Below, one piece after another: positions 13,868 through 26,400 of a stretch of 64,000 nucleotides of DNA (position 1 is the first letter of the stretch; each line of letters opens with the position of its first letter). Where the stretch lies: the NCBI GenBank assembly GCA_036852015.1, contig JAANDG010000125.1, positions 241,670 through 305,669 of the forward strand, in the 5' to 3' direction. Both the position numbers and the translations under genes were made by a program. The notes under the pieces were generated by a model. The model ran no database searches. It was given only the letters and a program-made list of their open reading frames with translations, and was not told where the DNA came from. This DNA is from Pelodera strongyloides. Its lineage: Eukaryota; Nematoda; Chromadorea; Rhabditida; Rhabditidae.

Positions 13868-14538
13868 AGCTACATTCTTTTACGCTTCGACAGCGTGCAC
13901 CTTTATTTTTATTCAAGGGTGAAACATGGTTTTATTCGTGGTTTTCAAGGAAATCTTTGTGTAATTTGGAGTTTTCAGCCATTAAATGGACAATTTTTTC
14001 AATGTGTACGTCGCTTGTACTAAATCCAGAGAAATTGTTTGGCAAGTTGAAATACCCTACTTCGTAATAAGAAAAGCAGCAATAACGTGTACCATAGATC
14101 AAAATGCCTAATTATGTACGCAAATAAATATTGAAATAAGCAGAACTTATTGCATAGAAATAAGAAACAAAATATTATAACGGAGCAAAGTAAAGTGCGA
14201 GAAAAAAAATAAAAATTCAGAAAATTCACGCTCTATGAATACGGTAAACGGGTAAACGGTAGGGCACGAATACGGTAGAATTGCAGATCGAGAAGAAAAA
14301 TTAATAATAACCCTGAGGACTTACAAAATCCCAAATCAGGTATGCAAATTTCCAGAAAATCGATATAGCCTCCTAAGGCATAGCCAAAGGGGCGGTACCG
14401 TCTTTCCTCGCGCACGCTGCGAGTAAGTGTATGCATATCAACATACACAAAAGGTAGGTGCGGGGAGCGAGCGTGCGGGCTAGGGAGGGTAGGACAAGGC
14501 TAGGGTGCGCGCGCAGGCCTAAGAGCCTAGGTCTAGGC

Positions 14539-14539
<1 letters not shown>

Positions 14540-14602
<63 letters not shown>
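14540..14602. repeat. GA microsatellite
   Basis: A near-perfect (GA)n run of about 60 bases next to a GC-rich patch (14460-14530). Confidence 0.9.
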
Positions 14603-16048
14603 AGAACCATTCCCTAACAATATCGCACGCGATTCCGTCAAGGACATAGATCTGCTGCTGGATCCGATGGTGTATTTCTATTTCTATGGTTATGCAAAAT
14701 TGTTTTAGAATCAGGTGGTTTGGAGGTGCGAGAGTTAATAATAATAATTATAATAATGTATTGATACATATAATATAAGTGTGCCTCATATAAATCGATG
14801 ATAAGATTGCAGGTTGGCAAGTTACGATGATGTGTCCAAAACTACCATGGCGTTTTAAATTTCTGTGATACAGCGTCTGTAAAACACACTTCTACACAAA
14901 CGAAGATATATTTTTTTCAGTATAAAAGGTGTCAATGTATTCGAAGAGTGTAATGGCATACAAATGGTAATAAGAAAACATTAGCTCTAGAAATATTAAT
15001 AATAATGTAACTCACAAATTAAGAATCAAACAAAGGAGACATTAATGAAAAAAAACTACACTGTATAAAAATACCCAGTAAAGGAACTTGGAAAACTAAG
15101 GATGATATAACTTTAAGAAACTCTAGTATCAAAAATATGAATAATCAATGAGTTGAGTTGAGTGTTTGCTTCCGATCGGTAGATTACTGGTGCTGGCTAC
15201 GGGTTACGCTCATTACCATCTCACGCTACAGGACTCCGTTGTCTTTGTCAAGGACGATAAATAGAGAGAGAGAAGGAAGGAGAAGAGAGAGGAGAGAGAT
15301 AGAGAAGAGAGAGGAAGAGAGAATGATGAATAGGCAAATTTTTTCGCCGAATTTCATTTTTGATTTGAGGCGTCACCTGAACGTGAACCTGAACAACCTG
15401 AACAATATACTCGTACACAAAATCAAACATTCTATAAATAATTGCCAAAAATTAAAGTTACCCGAGATCCAAAAACGATTATGATTATTCTTAAATTCTT
15501 AATTAAAGTGTATTACTGTATAATATTATAAGAATAACTCCGTACCAGAATGTCGATTACATAAAGTGAAATGGCACGTTTATGAGCGCTCACGCACACG
15601 CCAGAAACACTAGTTCACATAATAACACCCGAATAACAGTCTCGTTTTAATAACCAGCGAACGACTTTTCTTTTCCATCCCAATAGATTTATAGCGGAGA
15701 TTAAGCCAATTGTAGAAGTTTCCGTCAGCTTCATTAAGCAGCCAAACGACCTTAGCTATGGGTTATATATAATAGAATAGTGGGTTTTCTGAGACATGTC
15801 TGATGGCTAAGTTTGAAAGGAAACTTTAGCGATATTGTAGCCGTGGAATTGTACGTATAAAGGTTTCTTGATACATAAACAAACAAAGTTGTAAGATAAA
15901 GAAAAATATAGTAAGTTAGGTAAATCTCGATCATTCTGCAAATCATATGTTACAGCTACCTAATAAGATGTGAGACATTTTCCTGCCTAGTTTAACCGTT
16001 TAACGTTCGCTTGAGGAAGGAAGGAAAATAATACAGTAAGCCAACAAA

Positions 16049-16217
16049 TTAAGTGAAATACCGGCCAGTTTTTGAAACGCACCGAGTACACCAGCATGCT
16101 TATGCAGTATGCAAATGACCATAAATTAGAATGAAAAAATCGAGCTAAATTCGAGCAACTTTGCATAAATACGTAAGAATTCAATTGTCCACGATGCGTT
16201 TCAAAAATTCGCTTTAA
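16049..16217. mobile_element. CCGGCCGG MITE
   Basis: The left end is intact; the right end lacks the CCGG part (TTCAAAAATTCGCTTTAA). Confidence 0.8.
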
Positions 16218-16550
16218 AAGTTGATAATTATAGCATCACAAAGACAAAGTGTATATATGCAAATGAGAAGTGGGACAACACGTTACGACGTTTATGTTTG
16301 CATTGTATGTCCTCGCAGAACACACGAGCGATTCTAACTAGGGGAAAGACAAATATGGTGCAGCATCTTTAACCTAACGAGGTGACATTAGTGAACGTAT
16401 TCACCAAGCAGGAGGGAGATCATATCCCCTTGTTAGTACGTTGGTGTCCTTACTGCACTGACATCTTGGGGTTTCTTTTGGCTATTTAAAAAATTCACGT
16501 TTTTGCATTTCATGCCTGAATGTATGTGTGTGAAGGCAGAAGCATACATA

Positions 16551-16719
16551 TTGAAGCGAAATACCGACCGGTTTTTGAAACGGATCGTGAACAACCTAAT
16601 TCTTACGTATTTATGCTAAGTTACTCGAATTTAGCTCGATTTTTTATTGTAATTTATGTTCATTTGCATAAGCTGCATAATAATGCTGGTGTTCAAAAAG
16701 CGGCCGGTGTTTCGTTTTC
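16551..16719. mobile_element. CCGGCCGG MITE, decayed
   Basis: The left terminus is GAAGCGAAATACCGACCGG; the right end is degraded to CGGCCGGTGTTTCG. Confidence 0.75.
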
Positions 16720-17406
16720 AAGAATGTACACTACATGGTACTTCAGGACATGCGGTGCAGCCTCTAATATGCAGCTTTGTATCAGGCTTCGGTCTATCAC
16801 TATCTCTTCTTCTCTCTATCTATCTCATTTATTCTTCCTTTTTCTCTAATGCATCTATTCCCTCTCCCTCTCTATTATCACTCTACAACAGCTCCCTCTC
16901 CCTCTATATCTACCCTTCTCTCTCCCAGCGAGAGGCGGGAGAGGGAGAGAGAGAGGGGAGAGAGGGGAGGGGGAGAGAGAGAGAGACTGAGTTCGTGGAC
17001 ATCCTCGCTTTCTTTGTCTACGGATTCCAGGAGTCAATGAAGGAATAAGACACCATCAAAGCACTCGCTCTCCTAACTATCAAATAGTGTTTGCCTTCGG
17101 GCAAGGACTGGAGGGACTGATGGAGGGTTTTCATAGAAAGTGGAGATTAAACCACAACATTTTTCACCAAAATCTCATCAAAATTTGACAGTGCAGTCGA
17201 GGCCGAAGTATAATATAAGTCAATGTGAATGTTGAAAATGACTGTATATACATAGACTCGTAGACACCTAGTCGAAGCTACCTCGGTGCATGTTTCCTTT
17301 GTTTAGTAGACAAGTAAACATGGTGTAGCGTAGCTGTTTACGTCTGAATATGATTTTAAGTCTACAACCTTACAATAAGCCTCATGAGTAAAACCTTTGC
17401 GTGATG

Positions 17407-17583
17407 TTAAAGCGAAATACGACCGGTTTTTGAAACGCATCGTGAATACCTGCATTTGCATGCATCATATGCAAATGAGCATAACTTAGAAGAACAATTT
17501 TTACCCCAATTCGCCCCAATGAGCATAAATACATGCAACTGTCCATGATGCGTTTCAAAAACCCGCCGGTATTTCGCTTTAAA
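17407..17583. mobile_element. CCGGCCGG MITE
   Basis: Both ends present; the centre resembles that of the 13684-13867 copy (CATATGCAAATGAGCATAA). Confidence 0.85.
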
Positions 17584-19992
17584 CTACTAATTGCACGTCT
17601 TCCACTTGCTCGCTCAAAGAACACATGCAGAACTGAAGGCACACACTACACTACCACAATCAGAAATCACAAAAGCGGAAAAGACAAAGCTAATTCTATT
17701 CTGAAAAGTTCTGCAAAATCGGAATAGCCGCCCGAATGTGCACAGTTTTGCGTGTCAGGTGTCACTTTTTGTTGTTTTCGTCTATTTTTATACCATTGTT
17801 TTGACGCGCGCGCTTTGCGAAAAATGGATGGGAACGTGTGGAAGGATAGGTGATTTTTTAGAGGAAGCGAGGGGTGAAAAACAATGAAAATTAGAAAACG
17901 GGGCTCACGATTAAAACTGAATTTATGAACTTGCTACCGTATAGTAAACTTGATGCACAACAAACAAGAATAAGACCAATACAATACTTTGAATAATATT
18001 TTTTAAGGTAAAATACTTGTATTGACATCAAAAAACGCTAGTTAGACGTCCGCATTCAATTGTTTATTAGTGTACTATATTAGTAGAGGTATATTTTAAA
18101 ATATTCACAGTATGTTGCATTGTGAAGTGTGGAAACTTAGGGTCACCTTTTTTTTGAGATGTGTTAATTACATGCCATCAATAAACTATTAGTATCTTAA
18201 AGTTACAGAGAAGAGAGTTTAGTTGAAAGCCAAATATCTCTAGTTAGACGTCACGCGTAATGGTGTTCAATTGTTTGTCCAAGCGGTGCGAGCGAGGGCC
18301 CCTGACACCGGGGTGGCCGGGGTGCTATACCGCTTATTGGTTATTATTGAAGGTAGGCCCGCCGGAACCTCCGTTTGTACCCTGGGTACCAATTTGGCGA
18401 GCGTATGAACACCATTTAACGAGCTGGCGGAGAGAATGGACATTGGCGTCAAAGGATTAGAGAGATCGAGAGAAGACATAGATATAGAGATAGAGTGAGA
18501 TTAAGTAGGAGTGGGAGAGAGGAAAAATCGCGACACAAAAAAAATGACAATAACTATATGTAATTTATTTACTATCTAGATCATTGTTTGGAGGAATAGA
18601 ACTTGTGGAGAGAGAAAAAACGCAATTTCTGAATATAAAGGGTAAGGTTAGAGGAATAACAGAGAATCAGAAACAACCCTTCCCAGATTGCATTTTGATT
18701 TGTCGTACTTGAATTTTAAATTTGACTTGCTTCAAATTTTTGACGCGCAACTTCTTGATGTGATGAATTTTATTTTAACTTTTTATATTATAACCATTCA
18801 CCTAATTTTAAAACAATTTCCAGTGCTTTAGTCCTTAAAGGAGGAGGCTCACGAGAATGAAGTGCTCAAATGGTTTCCTTTTATCGAAAGATGATGGTAT
18901 TAAATTCCAAAAGACATGCTTTACAAAGCAAAAACTTTTAATTGGAAGGAGTAAGTTAATATAAAACTTTGAATTCTATGAAAATTTTGGATCGTAGTAA
19001 ATAGTTGATTTCCATAGTGGGCATGCAAATTAGCAAATTTACAAGCCATTTTGCAAGCCAGCACAATACTACACAATAGCCCGAATACTCGGGTCACTCG
19101 AAACTTCAAGAATGGGAACGTGTTCCGAGAAAATGTCCGTGCTGAACTGTTCCGCCGTGGGGAATGGTTCCCGCTCTGTTGGGCGCCAGAAAACGTATCG
19201 AACGGAACGTGTTGTCTGTAGTCTGTAGTTTGATTTTCTTACCTATTTGTATTTCTTTTGTAGAGTGGGAAAGAAAATTTTTGTGTTGAACTGTTCTGCT
19301 GTGGGAAATGGGTCCCGCTCTGTTGGGCGTCAGAAAACAAATCGAACGGAACGTGTTGTCTGTTTAAAACTCCATTCTTCATTATTTTTTTACCTATTTG
19401 TATTTTTTTGTAGAGTAGGAAAGAGTTCCGCGGCGGAAAATTTCCGCCCCCGAGAATTGGTATATTGCATTGCTCTACTGTCTACTGTAACTCTAACCCA
19501 ACAAAGGCGCGCTGGTGCTAACTGTTTTGACATTTATGACAGCTGAATGCAAATATACTGCTCCTATTGCTAATACTAATTTATCTGAGGTGGAACCGAT
19601 AAAATTTCACAAGATGTTTTCGCGATTTAAAAATTAATTTGCACTGAAAATTCAGTAATTAAAACAAATACGCTTTCATTGACTTGCTGTAAAATAAACA
19701 TTATAAATTCACCCTCACAATAAAACCAGAAACATTCCCGTTGTAGACTAATAAGCACATTTAGACACGGAATATTTCTTTATTACAAATATAGTACCAG
19801 TATCTTCAACAAAGAAATTGTTTTTAAAACGAAAAATGCACAATAAAATCCGACGATTACTTTTACTTGGATATACAACCTTTTTTACACACAAAATAGG
19901 TTTTTTTTTTCAGGCTACGGTTTCCTGTGAATCATTTTTAGCAAAAAATATGACTAAAATAATACGAGAAGCCTATTACTAGTAAACCATAC
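17584..19992. other. Stretch without recognised gene
   Basis: A GC-rich patch at 18280-18440 has short open frames on both strands but no homology I recognise. Two diverged direct copies of TTCCGCTCTGTTGGGCG-type sequence lie near 19150-19220 and 19290-19360. Confidence 0.5.
18105..18195. repeat. Dispersed repeat fragment
   Basis: Partner of 10097-10165 in the opposite orientation (CTTAGGGTCACCTTTT...GAGATGTGT). Confidence 0.5.
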
Positions 19993-20163
19993 TAAGCGGT
20001 ATTACATCTGGTTTTTGAAACGAATATTGGCCTCTGTATTCTCATTTAGCCTATTCAAGTTGCTCGATTTTTAATTTAATTATACATTCATTTGCATGCA
20101 ACATATGTGAGTTTACAATTGTCCAACATACGTTTCAAAAACCGGACGTTCTATCGCTTTAAA
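19993..20163. mobile_element. Relative of the CCGGCCGG family
   Basis: TAAGCGGTATTACATCTGGT with GTTTTTGAAACG at the left; CGTTTCAAAAACCGGACGTT and ATCGCTTTAA at the right. Confidence 0.65.
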
Positions 20164-20411
20164 TATTAGCATAGTAACGGCAAAAGCAAGCGTAGCTGCG
20201 TAGCATGTAGAATCATCGCTAACGAAACATTTCATACATCATACACAGGGATATGCGCAACTCATATTTTTGAATCGAAAAATCCACACTGTTTCGAGCT
20301 ACAAAATTAAGTCAAGCAGAAAATCAAAGAATAATAAATAAAAAAGGACTAACCGGAAAATGTGGAACATGTATTTAAAAAAATATATATTAAAAAAAAT
20401 AAAATACGTAA

Positions 20412-23400
20412 CTAAGATATCATCTCAATATGATCAGGCGCAAACCTTAAATAATACACCCAATATACCAAATTAAATATGAGAAATGCTAAGGGGAAGA
20501 AAACACGACACCGTCTATCTATCATTTGTGCGTACTTGCGATTCTCCTCCACGCGATTGATCCTGAAAAAGAGCGAAATGTTAAAATCAATTAATCGATA
20601 AATGACGTCATCGACATCGACATCGACATCGACGACACCGACGACACCGACGACATCGACATCGACGACACCGACGACATCGACGACACCGACGACATCG
20701 ACGACACCGACGACATCGACGACACCGACGACATCGACGACATCGACGACACCGACGACCTCGACATCGACGAGCTAGGCATTCAGTTCAAGCTTCAAGC
20801 AGCAAGGTGTCCAGAAACTTTATCCAGAGGTTCTCCGTCTCTTCAAAAGAAATACTATTTCACATTTTCTCTGGCATTTCTTGGGAACGCTTCTGAGAGC
20901 ATATGTGAATTAAAATAGCCACAAGGAAGGAAATAACCGTTAGCAAGGCTAATAATGGAAAGTGAAAACAAGTCAAGCCGTTAATGTTAATTGTAAGTAT
21001 AGTATAGAATAGTCAAGAAATATAGATTTGAGTACAAAAGACAAGTAAAATACTTATTATTTATCGAAACAAGAAAGCTCATGCGGGTGATACTGCACAC
21101 GCGGGAATGCTGTCAAACACCGTGCAGGGAATATCAGGGCGCCGCGTAGTCCAAGACATGGATGCCCTTTTTTGCCAGTTTTTAGTGCGAAAGTGATATA
21201 TTTGAATCACACATATGCTCACTGATTAGAACAGCAAACGCAAACCAATCAAACCCCTACTGGCTATGGCAATTTTCTATTCAAAAAAACGTGGAGCATC
21301 TAAATAGTTACGTAATTATTTCAAACGTGCCCTAATTAGCATTCTACCTCTCTTCCAACTTCCTTCGCGTTACGACCGTCGGGCTGATATTAAACAATTA
21401 GTTCGTTTTATATAATTAGAATACGTGATTTAAAACCCTTACTGTAGTTTGTAGTTTCTTAGTAGGCGTCCTTAACGCCCTCACAAGTTAATTTTCAGTG
21501 AGCCGCAACATTTTATTTATGAATACATTTGTGTGCTTTGGCGCAAATTCAAAAAAAAAACTGATTCCCAGTTTGAGTAACTAAAACCTCTTCCTGTAGA
21601 ACAATAAGACAAGTAATCAATACCAACCTCTCTTCGATCTTTTTCCGTTTATTCGAAGGGAGAATGTTCCTTTGAAACATTAAAGGAGCCTGATTCATTT
21701 CTCGAATTTGTCGTTTTTCTAACGTGGCCGAACCATCATCGCCGTTGACCAGAGAACACTCATATACGGGGTTCTGAAAGAAGCGAGAAGGTCCCACGCG
21801 GAAGTACAGTAATAGCAGGAAATCAATCAATAATTGAAGCCAATCTTTTTTCGGCATTTTGGCAAAAAAAATCAACGAATCATTACCACACTAAAGCAAA
21901 AAAGCAATCACCAAACACAGAAAAGCCAGTAAAGTATAGAAAAAAGCTCAACGAAGCAAAATGGACCAAAAATTTATAAATTTTTGGGCCATTTTTACAA
22001 GACACGGACACTTACTCTGACTATATTTCTGATAGTACATAGGAAACGGTCGTCAACTGGTCACCACATGGTCACCAAATGGTCAGTGACCGATCACCAA
22101 ATGGTGACCATTTGGTGGCCATGCGGTGACCAGTTGACGACGGTTTTAGAGAAAACATGGTCACAAACTGGTCACCAAGTGGTCACCAAATGTGTTGGCC
22201 CACGAAAAAAAGCTTCCTCCTTTTCCTATGTACGCCACGACATTTACCTTTTCACCTCTCCTTGTTGAACGACGAAAAATCTACGATGTGAATTTATTTT
22301 TAGAAAAAAAAACGTTATTGGATGCTCTGATTGAGGATCATAATAATAAGCATAACCAGAACAAACGTTGGGTTAGGTTTGTTAAGTAATCGTTTTATTT
22401 CGAGTTTCCACTACAATTATACCATTGTGAATACACAAATAAATGTGAGATGTACCATGTTAAAGGAATTCGCGTAACGCAACAAACAAATTTAATATGC
22501 AATTAAAGCGGTGTAGCATGTGGTTTGCCAAAAAGCAAGTGGAGAACATCATCTCCACCTATGATTTTTAACAGATAATGGTAATTTTCTGTACCCTTCT
22601 GCGCATTTCCGGCACAAAACAAAACGCCAGTTAGGAAATTCTGTTGTCCAGCATATGCTTCGGACCACGTGCCATACCGCTTTAAGTAGTAAAATAAAAA
22701 CTAACCGTGCTCTTTTCACTTTTCTCTCGGTATTCCTTGACGAGATCTTGTATTTGCGCCGAAAGTCCTTTGACTTCTTTATGGTGTTTTCGCGGTTTCC
22801 GTCTCGTACAGTAATTTACCGCCGTGAATTCGATCATAGCGGAGAATACAAATGCCATACAAGCGCCCATCCACACATCTATGGCCTTCACGTAGCTTGC
22901 CTGAATTATTCAAACTATATAAATATATAAATAAGTATGGCAACACAATCATCTAGTATCATATTCACCAAGACTTGTAGAGAGTTTTTCCCTGGGAGAC
23001 TCGGAAAATCAAAGTTTTAGAGCGAAATACTGGCCGGTTTTTGAAAAGCATCGTCGACAACTGAATTTTTACGTATTTATGCTAATTTGCTCGAAATTCG
23101 CTCGATTTTTTATTCTACTTTATGTTCATTTGCATAAGCTGCATAGGAATGCGTTTCAAAAACCGGCCGGTATTTCGCTTTAAAGGGTCACACACGCAGG
23201 TTGAGTCTGATATTCATTTCGCAGTTTCTACACCAGGTGATAGGGGAAAAAGCTCACCAGGTGTTGGTGAATAAGATTTCAGCCAGGATTCCGGAATACT
23301 ATGATCACCAGTGTGGTTCTACGTTAGAAGCAATTGGTTAACTTTTGCGCCCTAATTATTAAACATCATATGCCAAGTAGCCTAATTAACAATGTTCCCT

Positions 23401-26400
23401 ATTAGCAGGAAGCGGTATATAAACATCACGGAAAGTCTCACTACAGGAACACAATTTTTCAGTAATAGTAGGTTAGCCCACATACAGGAGTTTGGGGGGA
23501 TTTTTAATGAACTATTTTCAAAGCGGCATGAAACGCGGTTTGTGAATCAGTACTTGACTGAATATTTAAAAAAACGGGACATACCGCTTTAATGTTCCTG
23601 TACGCGGACTTATAAGGAGGTGGCCACGAACACATCACGGTACGTTTAATTGTACAAAGAAATGCTAGTGGATAGAAAATAGAGTAGGTAGAAAACAAAT
23701 AAAATTAAAAATATAAAAATGTGATAGGAAAAGCACAAATCACAGTAGTGGTAAAACAAAATTTGGAAAAAAACTATCAGGCCAGTCACAAGGCAATTAG
23801 AGGTATGCCGTTAGAGGTAAAAGGAAAATAAGGCAATTAGAGGTATGCCGTGCCGGCGTTTACAACTGATGACGTCAACACGAAAATGTACGCGAAATTT
23901 GAAAAAAAATACCATTTCGTGAACACTTGTTGGTAATACTTCTGCGTTTTTTTTTAATTACTAGCAGGTAACGTTTCGTTTTGGGTAATATTGGAATGGC
24001 CTGATAGTTTTCGTTTTGTTTGAGGACTCATTCTAGAAAAAAAAACAAGAAGCTTGGGTAACATGGTAGGCGGGAAGCAAAAGCAAATTCGAAGGCTTTC
24101 AGCAAAAATTTACGTGATGCAAGTGAACTTTGGCAAGCTCCGAGCTATAGTAGACCATTTTTGAAAATTTAAACAGAGTCAATTTGTGAGGTAATACTTC
24201 GGTGTAAAGCCCAAAATTTAAATACTTGTATCACGCAAATTTTGATAAAGTCGCTATGTTGCGACTGAATTCAAACCCGCAAACGAAACGAAACGCTATC
24301 TGTGCGGCACTACACATGAAACGCTAATGTGGTTAAAAAACTATTCATAAATTACATCATCATCCGTAGCGACGCCGGCACCAACATCCTGAACAATAGA
24401 AAGACTGATGGGCTAATGGAAAATATTTCAGATGCGACGCGTACGCGTTGCGTGCTTGCGTCGCGCGTACGCGTCGCGTGTACCAAAAATATATCAATTA
24501 TTTTTTTCTGCGTTTTTTTATAAGAAACACTAAGAAACACACGAAAATATTTTGACATTTCACGAAAATTATTTTCTAAAAGACAGAAGGCACTCGTCTA
24601 CAGGATTAGTACACGTGTGATAGTGGAAAGACTATTCGTCGTCTCATGCTCTCTACGTCTCTTGATTTCTCTCTATCTCCACTAATCAATATCTTTGTAC
24701 GTGACCTTCAGTGCACATATTCGAAGGCAGTGGTGTATTCAAGTCTCAACAACTACAAACTACACGTGTAGTTTATGTGGCAGCTACAAACTACACCTGC
24801 GGCACGGACATCCTGGCCGTGGAGCTTTGCGTAGCGAGCGTCAAAAGTGATTCGATTAGCAATAAGACGCGACCTGCGAGTAAAGGAAACACGTTATTCG
24901 GGTAGAGTGTTATACCTGCGGCAGCGCCATCCTCGCGGCGGAGCTCTGCGTGGCCAGCGTCAGAAGAGTGGTGATGCTCAACGAAACACGACCTGCGGGT
25001 AATTGAGACATAGAGGAGAGGAAGGAGGTAAGGTGAACACCGCCTTCTAGTTACTTGAAGGAAACACTTATTTCCTAACGCTGTATGATATGATCGAGAC
25101 ATATTCAAGATGTCCCCATCCAATGGACACTAATTAACTAATTCTGTAAGCTTTTATGATTCGTCCAAAGCGCTTGAACACGCATTTAGGAGGTTATTCA
25201 CAGTTCACCCGGTTATGTATTTAGAAGTCTTATGCACTACCAGCCCGTTTTGAGTTTTGTGATGCACTCTCCAAGTGAGCAGTAGTTTAAAGCGAAATAC
25301 CGGCCGGTTTTTTAAACACATCAAGTACAACAGAATTCTTGTGCAACTGATCATAAATTAGAATGAAAAATCTAGCAAAATTCGAGAAACTTAGCATAAA
25401 CACGTACTAATTCAGTAGTCCACGATGTGTTTCAGAAACCGGCCGGTATTTCGCTTTAAAGTATTGACTTAAAGTATTGACTGAAAGAAACTGAATATAC
25501 CTGGCACAGCTTCTACATCCAACCAGAAGGAAAACCACGAAATGATGACAATAAGTGTGGTCGGAATATACGATTGAATAATGTGATGCATAATCTCACG
25601 ATCCACATAGAATTCTGCCAGCGCACACGTCCAAACGCCTATATTAAAAATCTTTGTTTGAACCCAATTACCCTAATTACATTAATTACACTAATTACCT
25701 TACAGGCAAAAGATGGATTACTAGGCGAACCATAAAATCACGATTTAACGATGATACGTATATCTTATCAGTAGTTTTAAAGGGACTCAGTCAAATTCGT
25801 CATTTTGCTTCGAGTGTACGTGTATGTAGGAAAGAATAGACTGCGATCTTTTGTTTGTATCTGCGAATTTGTATACATATAATATCGCTATTTTTCTAAG
25901 AAATAGTATTACTCCTCAACAAGCGCCAGTGTTGAAGAAAATGGGCAAAGAAATACATCATTGTTATTTAACAAAATAAATATATCACTGACCAGTGGCG
26001 TAAGTATCGTTTCTGACTCGATGTTTGATCTCTCGTAACCGCATATCGGGCATCCTTATTTCCTCATTTACTTCTATGGCGTTCACGCCATTCCAACTGA
26101 TTTGAATCTGCTCGATGTCGTACGCGTCTGAAATTACAAAACGTAGATTTAGAGTTTGTAATGGAGGTTCGCTCGCGCCCTTGCGGCGCACCCCTGGCGC
26201 ACGTCAGGCACACCTATTTTTCACATCTTTCAGTTTGCTCGCGCCCTTGTGGCGCACTCGTGGCGCACGAGCGGCACACCTGTTTTCCACATCTTTCTTC
26301 TCGTTTTAATGAAAAGGATAAACTGTACTTACAAGAAAGTATTCGTAGATAGCACATTTGACGATCGAGCGGATATTTAGCTGAAATTTAAATCTTTTAG

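Noticed and set aside
16656..17048. Open frames over 100 residues on both strands
   Set aside because: They run from a MITE into CT/GA tracts; the protein sequence is low complexity.
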